64,000 nt of DNA from Chromatiales bacterium (GTDB lineage Bacteria; Pseudomonadota; Gammaproteobacteria; UBA6429), in assembly GCA_027076405.1 (NCBI GenBank), contig JALTJN010000196.1, forward strand, positions 62,001-126,000. Direction: 5' to 3'. Position 1 is the first letter of the stretch, and each line of letters begins with the position of its first letter. A model generated the notes under the pieces. That model worked only from the letters and a program-made list of their open reading frames with translations. It was not told the origin of the DNA and searched no databases. A program made the position numbers and the translations under genes. Positions 44,051-52,585 of the stretch are shown one piece after another.

Positions 44051-44392
44051 TTAATTAACTAAATAGCAATTTGGGCACGTTTCATCATCAATAAAGACGG
44101 AAGCATAGCCGCAACGCTCACAAATTCTTGAATCGACAGGTAGAAATGTAAACACATTAATACCTTTTTTACTCATTAAATCACGATACGCAAAAAGACC
44201 GCTGAAAAAACCGGACAAAACATTATCTGGCATGTGAGCAGCGCGATTATTATCTATGTCTGTTCGCCAACCTTTGATTTTAGAATTTGTCGCTGTAATA
44301 CCGCCGAGCTTGAAGATATGAATAAGCAACTCCCGATCTCGTGTGAGACCGGTGAGGTGCAATATGGTTTTGAATGTTTTGTTATTGTTCAT
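44051..44392 (-). CDS. DUF1456-like protein with C-terminal zinc ribbon
   Basis: 113 residues. The N-terminal segment (LTGLTRDRELLIHIFKLGG, then SKIKGWRTD and LSGFFSGLF) resembles the single repeat of DUF1456/YehS proteins. The C-terminus has CERCGYAS...CPNC, a zinc ribbon. Role unknown. Confidence 0.6.
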   Translation of the reverse strand: MNNNKTFKTILHLTGLTRDRELLIHIFKLGGITATNSKIKGWRTDIDNNRAAHMPDNVLSGFFSGLFAYRDLMSKKGINVFTFLPVDSRICERCGYASVFIDDETCPNCYLVN

Positions 44393-44397
44393 AATTA

Positions 44398-44679
44398 TTA
44401 TTGAATGTTATGCTTATCTGTAAGAAAAAGATCATTACAAACAATATTCACTTTATTATCATTGTTTTCAATGACTGTGAACAGGTACTCGCCGCGCTCA
44501 TTGGGTTCAATATCAACAGAGAGATCATGTTCTTTATCAATTATTTTTATATATTGATGACCGTCTAAATTAATGTTGACAAGACCGCTTTTATATTCGT
44601 CAGACAAATAACCGACATTCGCTAAAAAACAGCAAGCATCGCCGATTGTGCTAAATTCTAAGTATTTTGATTCTTCCAT
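44398..44679 (-). CDS. Hypothetical protein, 93 aa
   Basis: Acidic, five bases from the next gene and two from the preceding one, in a tight three-gene unit. No family recognised. Confidence 0.6.
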   Translation of the reverse strand: MEESKYLEFSTIGDACCFLANVGYLSDEYKSGLVNINLDGHQYIKIIDKEHDLSVDIEPNERGEYLFTVIENNDNKVNIVCNDLFLTDKHNIQ

Positions 44680-44681
44680 TG

Positions 44682-45308
44682 TTATTCTCCTCCTTCTTCT
44701 TCAAAAGCACCAAGCTTTTTAGCAACAAAGTTTGCATAAGCACAATTAAAATCATGAAACCCTCTCGCGCCGTATTCATCAAACCAGAGATGATCATCGT
44801 ATTTGTCCCATTCTTCATACGAAGAAAATGTTTTTAGCACGAAAAGTGCCTCAGCTATTTGATTAGAATCATGACTAAATATCGTGACTTTATCATCGTC
44901 GTGATAAGCAATATAAAGTGACGTATCTGCCGCATAAAACACATTGAACAGTGACTCTATCTTAGTCGCTGTTATGTCATGTTCTTCTAATAATACTGCT
45001 TCATATGTATTTTCAGTTTTATGTGCTTCTGCACAGTCTGTAATTTTACATTGTATTTTAGAAAATTCGTCAGAATACTCAAAGTCTTCGCCGTATTTTT
45101 CAACCAGCGCATCAACTAAGCCACTGTCATAAATATCCCCGCCGCTATCGTTGCAGCAGCTAAGCTCCCAAGTTTCGTTATAATCGTGATCAGCATATGA
45201 CTGGCAGTTCACTTCATAATAATCGCCGTCAAACTTTACATCTACAACATATGTACCTTCGACGTATTCAGAAAATTCAACTTCGATTTCGATATTCATT
45301 TTATTCAC
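44682..45308 (-). CDS. Hypothetical acidic protein, 208 aa
   Basis: Very acidic (many Asp/Glu), aromatic-rich (YEVNCQSYADHDYNETWEL). Such charge is seen in DNA-mimic or binding-inhibitor proteins, but no motif supports that. First gene of its unit. Confidence 0.62.
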   Translation of the reverse strand: MNKMNIEIEVEFSEYVEGTYVVDVKFDGDYYEVNCQSYADHDYNETWELSCCNDSGGDIYDSGLVDALVEKYGEDFEYSDEFSKIQCKITDCAEAHKTENTYEAVLLEEHDITATKIESLFNVFYAADTSLYIAYHDDDKVTIFSHDSNQIAEALFVLKTFSSYEEWDKYDDHLWFDEYGARGFHDFNCAYANFVAKKLGAFEEEGGE

Positions 45309-45366
45309 CTTTGCGTTGATTTGAATTGAAGCTGCCTGCGCGGCAGTAAAATATTTAACTTTTATT

Positions 45367-45394
45367 AATATATAGTATTTTCATACTTCCGCAA
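45367..45394 (-). promoter_or_regulatory. TTGCGGAA variant promoter, 45.3 kb unit
   Basis: GCGGAA, 14 bases, TATATT. Confidence 0.5.
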
Positions 45395-45440
45395 GTAATA
45401 AAAACACATTTATCTTAATCAAATATATTCCAGCATGCAG

Positions 45441-45620
45441 TTAATCATTAATAATTGATAATACTTGAGTAAGCGCCTGCCAGTTAGCAAACCCTTCTTG
45501 TTGTGCGATAGCATCCAGCGCCTCATGCTGTTTAACGCCGTGGTCTTTTTTGAACTGTTTTGCTTTTTGTTTTAAGCGTTTCAGTTTTCGGCTGTAATAA
45601 AGAGATTGTTCGGTACTCAT
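45441..45620 (-). CDS. Small helical protein, 59 aa
   Basis: Starts by ATGA overlap with the upstream gene. The pattern KLKRLKQKAKQFKKDHG then HEALDAIAQQEGFANWQAL matches a short helical motif found in many small plasmid and phage proteins and at the ends of some glyoxalase-like proteins. Function not known. Confidence 0.65.
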   Translation of the reverse strand: MSTEQSLYYSRKLKRLKQKAKQFKKDHGVKQHEALDAIAQQEGFANWQALTQVLSIIND

Positions 45621-45835
45621 AGTGTGCCCGGTTCCTTGCGTTGATTAATTGTCCATGTTTGACAGCATTTTGGGTTACAAAAAGCATTATTATGATTATG
45701 TTGATTGCCAAAAAGAAGGCACTCTTTAAGTTTCTTTTTAACCGGTTTGTAAGTGTTTAATGATGCAAGTGGTAAATCAACCAGCATGGCTGCGCTAATT
45801 GCGGTGATGATATTAAGAGTTGTTGTACTGTTCAT
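45617..45835 (-). CDS. Small Cys/His protein, 72 aa
   Basis: N-terminal hydrophobic stretch (IITAISAAMLVDLPLASL), C-terminal FCNPKCC with nearby His, perhaps metal-binding. TAATG overlap with the upstream gene and ATGA overlap with the downstream gene support translation. Confidence 0.58.
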   Translation of the reverse strand: MNSTTTLNIITAISAAMLVDLPLASLNTYKPVKKKLKECLLFGNQHNHNNAFCNPKCCQTWTINQRKEPGTL

Positions 45836-46464
45836 TATGAACAGGCCTTATGCTGCTGAACGGTATTAACGCCTCCAACAGTAATGTCGCCATTGAGCAG
45901 GGTGCGGTAAATCATCAGCAATGTAGCAATTTCTTCATTGCATACTGGCAGCGCTGATTGTTTGATTCTTTTTTCAAGTGCGATGATCCGATCATAAGAA
46001 TAAAGCCCGGCTTTAAACCCTTGAGCGACACGTTGATAGGTGCTGACGGTGTTCTTTTTAACCCAGAGAAAATCAGGGCACCAATTAACCGGTGTAACCT
46101 GACCATCATAGGAGTCCAATATAGCGGCTTTTTGAGTAAGTTGGTAAGTGGTTAAATCAACAATATCATTTCCAACTTTAAGCCACGCATGATAAACCTC
46201 TGCACCGGGTTCAGGGATAATAGCACCAGCAACATGATGTGAGATAACCGCCCCCGGAGCCTGACCATCCACACGCCATGCGGCATACCCTACGATTACC
46301 TCGCTTTGGATGCCAAGCGCATTAAGCGCGTGATGAGCAAGTAAGGCGTGTCCATAACAGTCTTTGTTGAGTGATGCACTGGACGCAGTAAAAAGTTTTT
46401 GAGCGGCTAGAGCAAAAGCCTCTTTATTAAAATTAGCGGGTAGATATTTGTTTTTCGTTGTCAT
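45835..46464 (-). CDS. Transglutaminase/papain-like protein, 209 aa
   Basis: A likely Cys-His-Asp triad: KDCYGHALLAHHALNALGI (Cys near 34), VYHAWLKVGN (His) and DIVDLTTYQL (Asp). This is the layout of transglutaminase-like cysteine proteins (protease, peptidase or amidase). No signal peptide, so presumably cytoplasmic. Heads a unit with the two small proteins that follow. Confidence 0.65.
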   Translation of the reverse strand: MTTKNKYLPANFNKEAFALAAQKLFTASSASLNKDCYGHALLAHHALNALGIQSEVIVGYAAWRVDGQAPGAVISHHVAGAIIPEPGAEVYHAWLKVGNDIVDLTTYQLTQKAAILDSYDGQVTPVNWCPDFLWVKKNTVSTYQRVAQGFKAGLYSYDRIIALEKRIKQSALPVCNEEIATLLMIYRTLLNGDITVGGVNTVQQHKACS

Positions 46465-46500
46465 AATTACGAGAGCCTTTTAAGGATAAGATATGTAGCC

Positions 46501-46528
46501 AGATTACCGGTTTAACGGGTTCCCGCAC
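46501..46528 (-). promoter_or_regulatory. GTGCGGGA-family promoter, transglutaminase-like unit
   Basis: GCGTGCGGGA, 14 bases, TAATCT. Confidence 0.62.
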
Positions 46529-46541
46529 GCAATAGGCAGCA

Positions 46542-46796
46542 TTAAAGAAGGTTGTTAGCGATTGCCTCAAAAGCAGTTCGTAAGCCTTCTTTATAGGCAT
46601 CAGTAGTGACATCAATGCCAGCACAGTGATGTGCCAGGATAAGCGACTGGATACCATCAAACGCCCCTTCGTAGGCGTCACAGCCTGTTGGTTCATTATC
46701 AGTTAGGTGCTGGCTAATAGAGGCACCGCCAGCATTGTCGGTGGTGATATAGAGACCTTCGATACCGAGATCGATTTCTTGAAGTTGGTAGTTCAT
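46542..46796 (-). CDS. Hypothetical protein, 84 aa
   Basis: Acidic, no family recognised, 13 bases after the 74-aa gene. Confidence 0.6.
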   Translation of the reverse strand: MNYQLQEIDLGIEGLYITTDNAGGASISQHLTDNEPTGCDAYEGAFDGIQSLILAHHCAGIDVTTDAYKEGLRTAFEAIANNLL

Positions 46797-46809
46797 AGAT
46801 TATCCTTAT

Positions 46810-47034
46810 TTAATTATCTTCATCATTGACAAGTGGGTTAGCAATGGAGTTGCCAATAAGATAGCCGTTGCTCTCTACAACAGCCTGTAATTCATTCATC
46901 GCTCTGGAGATTGAGTAGTCATCCTCTTTTGTTGCCCCTGCCTCTAGCAATGCAGCCAATGAATCAGATAGCTGAATGTAAGCGATTGCAGCGGCACGAA
47001 CAATCGAATCATCAGTTTTGTTAGCAAGTATCAT
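46810..47034 (-). CDS. Hypothetical protein, 74 aa
   Basis: Start set at MILANKTDDS (47034). The longer frame to 47214 runs back through the promoter. Helical, Ala-rich. No family recognised. Confidence 0.6.
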   Translation of the reverse strand: MILANKTDDSIVRAAAIAYIQLSDSLAALLEAGATKEDDYSISRAMNELQAVVESNGYLIGNSIANPLVNDEDN

Positions 47035-47074
47035 AATGTTTCTTGTAGCCTCGAATAAATATTTAAGAACAAAT

Positions 47075-47102
47075 ATTGTAATCGGCAGAAATAATCCCGC
47101 AC
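47075..47102 (-). promoter_or_regulatory. GTGCGGGA-family promoter, 47.0 kb unit
   Basis: ACGTGCGGGA, 14 bases, TACAAT. Confidence 0.68.
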
Positions 47103-47170
47103 GTAGGGAAGCACGTTTTTTTAAAGAGAGTATTGTTAAGCATGAACAGTTTAACGAATAAAAATAATAA

Positions 47171-47671
47171 TCATCCCGGTATATTGATACTGGAGTTAAA
47201 GTTAAAGACATCACTTATTAACTGTGAAAGACGTGTTTTTAAATCTGTGCCGTCGATGGCTTCTCGATAAAAGCGCGTTAAGGGCAAAGTATTAATGACC
47301 GCTTCAATGTTACAAAGTAGATATACTTTTATGGCGACACTAATATCATCCTCATTAATATTGTTTCCAGTAAGATTTTCAATAAATAAACTGTAATCAT
47401 TGGCGTTAGTTGCATTTTTTATAATCAGATTGGTTAGGTGAGCCAGTTTTTCTATTCTCGTAATACCAAAAGCCATTGCTATTAATTTGTCTGCCTGGCA
47501 TCGAGTAAAGATTTCCTGCATGCAGAACAAGCTACTTTCAATGAGTGCATCTGCTTTCTTTAAGTTAATTAAGGAAAGATATTGAAGATTGTCTTGTAAT
47601 ATAAAAAAGGAAACATCACCACCGCCAGCGATGAGGCTGGTTAATAACGCGCTATCTTGAGTTGTAGTCAT
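47171..47671 (-). CDS. Hypothetical protein, 166 aa
   Basis: Helical, no family recognised. It has no family promoter directly upstream and may be read from the 49.2 kb unit across 99 bases, or from an AT-rich box (TATAAT) there. Confidence 0.58.
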   Translation of the reverse strand: MTTTQDSALLTSLIAGGGDVSFFILQDNLQYLSLINLKKADALIESSLFCMQEIFTRCQADKLIAMAFGITRIEKLAHLTNLIIKNATNANDYSLFIENLTGNNINEDDISVAIKVYLLCNIEAVINTLPLTRFYREAIDGTDLKTRLSQLISDVFNFNSSINIPG

Positions 47672-47770
47672 CTATATTACTCCTAAGTAAGTTCTGTATA
47701 ATCTGAACAGGTATTAATTATAGCTAAAGGCTGTGAGTGATTTCCATTTAAGTGTCAATGTTGTACTGAG

Positions 47771-48880
47771 TTAGGCAGCTTTTTCCTTAACGCCATCGAG
47801 CCAAAGCGGATTTTTATGATAAATAGTCCGCTCAAAATAACTAAAGCCATTATCTTGCAAAGCTGTGATGTAGCGATATTTTAACCGTTCAGGCAAATAG
47901 CAAGTATTATCAATCCGGATAAGGTTATTACTTAAGTATGAGAGACAGCTTACAGCTTGATCAGGGACAACAATCATATTGCCGGGCATAATGATTGTGT
48001 GATCCAAGCGGGTACCATCGTGTTCTTTGTTATAACAAGTAGTATAAGTATTATTTTTAAAATAGGTGCTAACAGGGTTAAACTTACCGTTATAATAACG
48101 ATCTTCGAGTACCCAGGGTTTTACGCCTGCGCGAACAACCGTATCAATATGAGCGCCTCTTGAGTCAAGCCATGCGTCATGCTCAACTTGTGTGAGGGTC
48201 AGGGTGGTTTTAATAGTCTGGCGCTTTAAGCTGTTCTTAAAGTAATAATCGTAGCTGGCTTTATCGGTAAAGCATTTCACAAAGGGTGAGCAAGGTTTAT
48301 CATCACCAGTAAAGACAGGGTTATCATCAAAGTCAAACGCAACCAGTGCGCCGCGTTCAGAGTGAACAGCGATAAAAGAAGGGATTGCATCGGGTTCAAC
48401 AAGCGATAAGAAATTGCGCGTGGTGCAGCGAGATTGATGTCCATACTGATTAGTGACAACAATACCATAACGGTTCATCTTTGACACAGTATGTTTGTCG
48501 TTATTCATAATGATTGTGCTGCCCACCTTGATGACAGTTTCAGCAAAGTAAGGGTGATAACACCGCATACCCGTGTTGGCAGAATTAACAATTTTAAACT
48601 TGGAGTAAAAAGCTTCCCCGGCATCTAAAAGGGCATCAATGTATATCCCTGCATCAATATCCTCTTCTAACGAGGCTTCTGTGCGGCTGATATAGGAACA
48701 ATTTGAAATAGCACGGGTAATACCGAGTTTACGCAAGCGTGATAGGGGTACGCGTAAGTAACTATGCCCTGGGGTGATTAATTGTGTATGAACCTTTGCT
48801 GTCCGTGGTACATCAGTCGCAGCAATTTCTTTGCGTGTAATATAGCCATTTGCGTCGAGTGTTGATTTATAAATTATCAT
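47771..48880 (-). CDS. Hypothetical protein, 369 aa
   Basis: No family recognised. Beta-rich pattern in the middle (KVGSTIIMNNDKHTVSKM, YGIVVTNQYGHQS), Tyr-rich overall. Three bases after the 106-aa gene, so one unit. Confidence 0.63.
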   Translation of the reverse strand: MIIYKSTLDANGYITRKEIAATDVPRTAKVHTQLITPGHSYLRVPLSRLRKLGITRAISNCSYISRTEASLEEDIDAGIYIDALLDAGEAFYSKFKIVNSANTGMRCYHPYFAETVIKVGSTIIMNNDKHTVSKMNRYGIVVTNQYGHQSRCTTRNFLSLVEPDAIPSFIAVHSERGALVAFDFDDNPVFTGDDKPCSPFVKCFTDKASYDYYFKNSLKRQTIKTTLTLTQVEHDAWLDSRGAHIDTVVRAGVKPWVLEDRYYNGKFNPVSTYFKNNTYTTCYNKEHDGTRLDHTIIMPGNMIVVPDQAVSCLSYLSNNLIRIDNTCYLPERLKYRYITALQDNGFSYFERTIYHKNPLWLDGVKEKAA

Positions 48881-48883
48881 GTT

Positions 48884-49204
48884 TTAACCTCGATTCGGGA
48901 TTATTTGTTGAACGGTGTAAAGTTTGAGGGTGATTTGTTGTTTATGAACATCATTAACCGTTGCGGTGACATCCCATCCGCTGCTTTGCATATCGTAACT
49001 GGCATCAAGTAAGTCGTCATAAATAAAGTCATAATTGTATTCACCATCTGCATCCGTATCGCATAGAGACAAAATAGTGGCGTGGTGAATATCAGGGGCA
49101 TTATCATTAAAATCATTGACTGAAAAATACCGGAAAAAATGATCATCAACATCAATTGCGTCGGCGCTTAGCAGTAAATCAATTAAATTAAATTTTGGTG
49201 GCAT
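48884..49204 (-). CDS. Hypothetical acidic protein, 106 aa
   Basis: Asp-rich (ADAIDVDDHFFRYFSVNDFN), no family recognised. First gene of the unit, AGAGAG before ATG. Confidence 0.6.
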   Translation of the reverse strand: MPPKFNLIDLLLSADAIDVDDHFFRYFSVNDFNDNAPDIHHATILSLCDTDADGEYNYDFIYDDLLDASYDMQSSGWDVTATVNDVHKQQITLKLYTVQQIIPNRG

Positions 49205-49241
49205 TATTTGTCTCTCTTAGGGCTGTTTTAAATGAGTAATA

Positions 49242-49269
49242 ATTATGCAATACCGAGTGATTCCCGCAC
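49242..49269 (-). promoter_or_regulatory. GTGCGGGA-family promoter, 49.2 kb unit
   Basis: TACGTGCGGGA, 14 bases, CATAAT. Confidence 0.7.
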
Positions 49270-49290
49270 GTAAAATTAAATAAAAAACCC

Positions 49291-49316
49291 AAAAAAAAGA
49301 CCGCAAACTAGCGGTC
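49291..49316 (-). terminator. Terminator of the 49.8-49.4 kb unit
   Basis: GACCGC / GCGGTC stem followed by eight T on the minus strand. A second weaker hairpin lies just before it. Confidence 0.8.
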
Positions 49317-49363
49317 TAAAAACCAACTTAAAAGGGTTGGTTGGGTTAGGAGGCTTGTTATTA

Positions 49364-49519
49364 TTAACCTTGTGCAGTGTTTTCTTTTTGCGCTTTATCC
49401 TGTAATAATTTATTTTGCTGTTCGATTGCCTCAGCCAGACGGTTCATAGCTTTTGTGTGCTGTGGCAGTGTTGAATTTATATACCGTTGACCGGCTACTG
49501 TGGCTAAAAAATCAGGCAT
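49364..49519 (-). CDS. Small helical protein, 51 aa
   Basis: Start at MPDFLATVAG (49519), just after the upstream stop. A longer frame to 49585 overlaps the upstream gene. A coiled-coil-like helix (AMNRLAEAIEQQNKLLQDKA) fills the C-terminus. No family recognised. Confidence 0.58.
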   Translation of the reverse strand: MPDFLATVAGQRYINSTLPQHTKAMNRLAEAIEQQNKLLQDKAQKENTAQG

Positions 49520-49548
49520 TGTTTTTTCCTTATGTTTTGGTTCGAGTG

Positions 49549-49791
49549 TCATACACCCTGTTTTTTTTGAAAAGCGAAGATGCATACGGGTAGTGATCCT
49601 TTTTTTGCTGGTGATGGTTGTTCTAATACGACTTCTAGATCATCAATATAGAGTTTACCGCCCCATGTTGTAGATGCTTTTGAAGCAGTAATTTCATGAA
49701 ACTTATCAGAATAAATAAGGTTGCATGTGTCTGGTGTGTAGCCATATTCTGTTTCAAGAACACGTCTTACTTTTTTAATCAATTTAACCAT
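49549..49791 (-). CDS. Hypothetical protein, 80 aa
   Basis: Basic N-terminus (MVKLIKKVRRVLE). No family recognised. First gene of its unit, about 22 bases after the predicted transcription start. Confidence 0.6.
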   Translation of the reverse strand: MVKLIKKVRRVLETEYGYTPDTCNLIYSDKFHEITASKASTTWGGKLYIDDLEVVLEQPSPAKKGSLPVCIFAFQKKQGV

Positions 49792-49819
49792 TTTCTTCTC
49801 ATAAGTAGTTGATGGAAAC

Positions 49820-49847
49820 AGTATGCCTGACGACTATATTCCCGCAC
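49820..49847 (-). promoter_or_regulatory. GTGCGGGA-family promoter inside the end of the 130-aa gene
   Basis: TACGTGCGGGA, 14 bases, CATACT. The octamer encodes the last residues (RAG) of the upstream gene. Confidence 0.68.
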
Positions 49848-50226
49848 GTAAAAAACTGCGGTGTTTTATTGTTTCTTTTAACGATAACTTTCGGCTGTTT
49901 AACGTGATCCCATAAGATAAAAACAATTTTCTAATTGCAGGAAGAAACTTTTGTTGCTCGTCCTTAGTCCATCGCCCGTATAAGCCGCTACCGGTGCAGG
50001 CGAAGTAGAGAACAGGACTGTCTAAAAATTCATCACGTCCCTGTTCATCTTGAACGCGATAGTAACCAATCTTGGCAAGAGATTGGGTGAGTGAGGTAAG
50101 GTTATGATGATTTTTGACAGTAACTTCCAGCCAGTAGGTTGCGATCCCACTCCCGTAGTGAGCCACCAATTCTGCATTAAATAAACTGTTTGCAGACAAG
50201 TCCTGTTTATACTCATGTGCGCGCAA
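49834..50226 (-). CDS. Hypothetical protein, 130 aa
   Basis: No family recognised. GSGLYGRWTKDEQQKFLPAI in the C-half. Three bases after the 146-aa gene. Its 3' end contains the promoter of the following unit. Confidence 0.62.
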   Translation of the reverse strand: MRAHEYKQDLSANSLFNAELVAHYGSGIATYWLEVTVKNHHNLTSLTQSLAKIGYYRVQDEQGRDEFLDSPVLYFACTGSGLYGRWTKDEQQKFLPAIRKLFLSYGITLNSRKLSLKETIKHRSFLRAGI

Positions 50227-50229
50227 AAT

Positions 50230-50670
50230 TTACCCTTTATAGTCTCTGCTTGTGGAATCTGTATTAAGAATATCCAGCGTTACGTCAATGTCATGATTTT
50301 GAAGCATCGTGAAAGTATCAAAGATAGTTTGGCCTAAATCGACCCAGGTTGGATCGGCGGCGGGCGCATACAGCCCATCGCTAAAGCGTAATAAGCCACC
50401 GGTTCGCTGTGCATCTTCAACAATGCTTAACAAGGGTTTCATCATGTCGGTATTGCTATGCAGCATAACCGTATTTGGATCGCGGTAGGACCTATAATGT
50501 TCAAGCGTGACAACTGTATCAGGTGAAGTATCTGGCGTGAGATAACCTTCGCGTTGTGCAATGTCGATACCTTCTTTGACCGCATAATCAATCGCACGCG
50601 CATGTTCTGAGGCAAAATCACCCTCAATAGAAAATTTCAGATTAACACTAAAAATAGTTTTATCGTTCAT
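50230..50670 (-). CDS. Hypothetical protein, 146 aa
   Basis: Acidic and soluble. No family recognised. Middle gene of the 51.1-49.8 kb unit. Confidence 0.62.
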   Translation of the reverse strand: MNDKTIFSVNLKFSIEGDFASEHARAIDYAVKEGIDIAQREGYLTPDTSPDTVVTLEHYRSYRDPNTVMLHSNTDMMKPLLSIVEDAQRTGGLLRFSDGLYAPAADPTWVDLGQTIFDTFTMLQNHDIDVTLDILNTDSTSRDYKG

Positions 50671-50680
50671 AAATATCCTC

Positions 50681-51082
50681 CTAGTTTTCAGATGGCAACA
50701 AGATGATAACCGATGGTGTTTTTCCGTCTATCGAGCCTAGTTGGGCATAAACAGTAATAGCATCCAGCAGGAAATCAGTGGCGGTAACAGCCTGGGTATG
50801 CACTGTATTAGAATCACTGTCAGTGATAACGGCCACCCCACCACCATCATTATCTTTGGTAAAAGTTAGACAGAGAAAATCTTTTTGTTGATTTAAAAGA
50901 GGGCTTGAGACGCTGAGTAAAATATCGATCAGCCACCCTGCGCCACATGAGCTAACTAGAAACGCTGTCCCATCTGTTAAATATGAACCGAGCAGGTACT
51001 TATAGTACCCATTCGTTCCTGTAAAGTTTGAGAGTGTACGGAGTAAATCAATACGCTCTGTGTTAGATAGTGTTTGCTGCAT
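50681..51082 (-). CDS. Hypothetical protein, 133 aa
   Basis: Start set at MQQTLSNTER (51082), because Met 51112 overlaps the -10. Contains FLCLTFTKDNDGGGVAVITD, beta-rich. No family recognised. Confidence 0.62.
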   Translation of the reverse strand: MQQTLSNTERIDLLRTLSNFTGTNGYYKYLLGSYLTDGTAFLVSSCGAGWLIDILLSVSSPLLNQQKDFLCLTFTKDNDGGGVAVITDSDSNTVHTQAVTATDFLLDAITVYAQLGSIDGKTPSVIILLPSEN

Positions 51083-51110
51083 GGTAGTGTTCTCTTCGTT
51101 GTTTTTGATC

Positions 51111-51138
51111 ATTATTCCAGTTATGTGTTATCCCGCAC
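51111..51138 (-). promoter_or_regulatory. GTGCGGGA-family promoter, 51.1 kb unit
   Basis: GTGCGGGA, 14 bases ending TGG, AATAAT. Confidence 0.68.
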
Positions 51139-51154
51139 ATCTAAAAAGATATTT

Positions 51155-51955
51155 TTAAAAGAGAACTAAGGCATCATCAAGAAGTACGGGGAAAGAGGGA
51201 AGGTGACGTTTTAATTCAGCGTAAACGGCAGGTTCAATCATAGACGCTTCAACCGTTACCGTTCTTTTCCCATCAACAACAAAAGTATTTTCGTTGATAG
51301 CAATACTGGTTTCACTGCCAGTAGAAGACTTGATAGCATCCATTAACAGTGCGTGACGATCAGCCTTATCAGTGATTTCAAGAACGAATTGCTGATTGTA
51401 TTGGTATGCACTATCGTCTGTCAGAATATTACATAATTCAAATTTTGCCTTGTTCTTATGAGCCTGGGTTTCAGCATGAATAAAGTTATGGCTACCAAGC
51501 CAGCGAATTGAATCTTTAGTGACAGAGAAAACATCCCCTCCGTATGCGTCCAACACTGGACGACTGCAAGTATAAGAACACTCAATAATCACAATATCGT
51601 CAATGTTGAACTCAGAAAGTACCACATGAGTGAAGTATGCGGCGTGTTCAGTATTAATGCTTTCATCATGGTGAATCCAAAGACCCTCGCCTTTGCTGAT
51701 TTGTGCATCAAATTGATACTCAATTTCATCACCAATATTGAAATAATCAAATTCATCTTGACTATTATCTGGATGCTCATTCATAAGGGCACGAACAAGA
51801 TTTGAGACAGAACCTTTATCACCTGTGCTGAATTGACAGTGATAGGCGTAAGGGCTGACCTCGCCAGAAATCATTTTTAAAGCGTCCAATGCCAATTTTG
51901 CTTGAACATCATCGCAAGGAATGAGAAAAGACGCCATTGTGTAGTAAGTTGCCAT
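51155..51955 (-). CDS. Hypothetical protein, 266 aa
   Basis: Start set at MATYYTMASF (51955). The frame to 51988 enters the promoter. Acidic, with LWIHHDESINTEHAAYFTHV. No family recognised. Confidence 0.63.
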   Translation of the reverse strand: MATYYTMASFLIPCDDVQAKLALDALKMISGEVSPYAYHCQFSTGDKGSVSNLVRALMNEHPDNSQDEFDYFNIGDEIEYQFDAQISKGEGLWIHHDESINTEHAAYFTHVVLSEFNIDDIVIIECSYTCSRPVLDAYGGDVFSVTKDSIRWLGSHNFIHAETQAHKNKAKFELCNILTDDSAYQYNQQFVLEITDKADRHALLMDAIKSSTGSETSIAINENTFVVDGKRTVTVEASMIEPAVYAELKRHLPSFPVLLDDALVLF

Positions 51956-51987
51956 GATTAAATACCCCCTTGTTAATATACAAATCA

Positions 51988-52015
51988 ATTATCCCCGATA
52001 CCGGCGATCCCGCAT
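51988..52015 (-). promoter_or_regulatory. ATGCGGGA-family promoter, 266-aa gene
   Basis: ATGCGGGA, 14 bases, GATAAT. Confidence 0.65.
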
Positions 52016-52088
52016 GTAAAAAATAAAGAAAAAACGTTAATCATATAAATACTTATGCCTGCAAAACAACGCAGGGATAGGAGGGATA

Positions 52089-52148
52089 ATGATTAAGAAA
52101 TTAAAATTAATAATATTAATTATTAAAATAATATTGATATTTTTATAA
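52089..52148 (+). CDS. Possible 19-residue hydrophobic peptide (type I toxin-like)
   Basis: ATG follows AGGAGGGATA, a very strong ribosome site. The peptide is MIKKLKLIILIIKIILIFL: Lys-containing N-terminus and a hydrophobic membrane-like helix, as in Ibs/Ldr-type toxic peptides. A CCTGC...GCAGG hairpin lies upstream and could occlude the ribosome site. It stands against the surrounding genes, in an AT-rich gap, so chance cannot be excluded. Confidence 0.4.
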   Translation: MIKKLKLIILIIKIILIFL

Positions 52149-52157
52149 TAGGTTAAA

Positions 52158-52182
52158 GCTGGTTAGCGAAACGCTAACCAGC
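52158..52182 (-). terminator. Perfect 11-base hairpin between KTSC gene and small ORF
   Basis: GCTGGTTAGCG / CGCTAACCAGC with a 3-base loop. TTTAACC follows on the minus strand, so it probably ends the KTSC transcript. Confidence 0.6.
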
Positions 52183-52191
52183 GACACCGGA

Positions 52192-52518
52192 CTACAGTTC
52201 TATCTGAGAAGAGAAGAAAGCGGCAACAGCACCCATAGGATTTAAAAAACGATTTGGTTTATTGAGCGTTTGTGAGGAGTTAGATGTTGGAGCAACCACT
52301 TTTGTAAATGAGTATTTGCGATTAATGTTTTTACCAAAGTATCGCCCAGCAGAAGGCGCGAGACACAATTCATTAAAAACATCTTCGGGAACGTCCTCGT
52401 AATGATAACAAGTGCTACCTTGTTTATTCTTAACCCATAAAGACAGTGTTTGTGTTGTATCATCATACCGCGCCTGTTCCAGCGCAGTTGAATTAAAGTT
52501 ATGCGTGGTAATAGCCAT
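52192..52518 (-). CDS. KTSC-domain protein, 108 aa
   Basis: The KTSC pattern covers most of the N-terminal 75 residues: ARYDDTTQTLSLWVKNKQGS, YHYEDVPEDVFNEL, SAGRYFGKNI then KYSF. KTSC domains occur alone or fused to lysyl-tRNA synthetase-like proteins and in phages, and are thought to bind nucleic acid. Monocistronic. Confidence 0.8.
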   Translation of the reverse strand: MAITTHNFNSTALEQARYDDTTQTLSLWVKNKQGSTCYHYEDVPEDVFNELCLAPSAGRYFGKNINRKYSFTKVVAPTSNSSQTLNKPNRFLNPMGAVAAFFSSQIEL

Positions 52519-52546
52519 AAATTCACCTGTAAATTAAGACAGGACT

Positions 52547-52574
52547 ATTATCGCAAACACGGGTAATCCCGCAC
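52547..52574 (-). promoter_or_regulatory. GTGCGGGA-family promoter, KTSC gene
   Basis: TACGTGCGGGA, 14 bases ending TGC, GATAAT (extended -10). Confidence 0.74.
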
Positions 52575-52585
52575 GTAAAATAACG

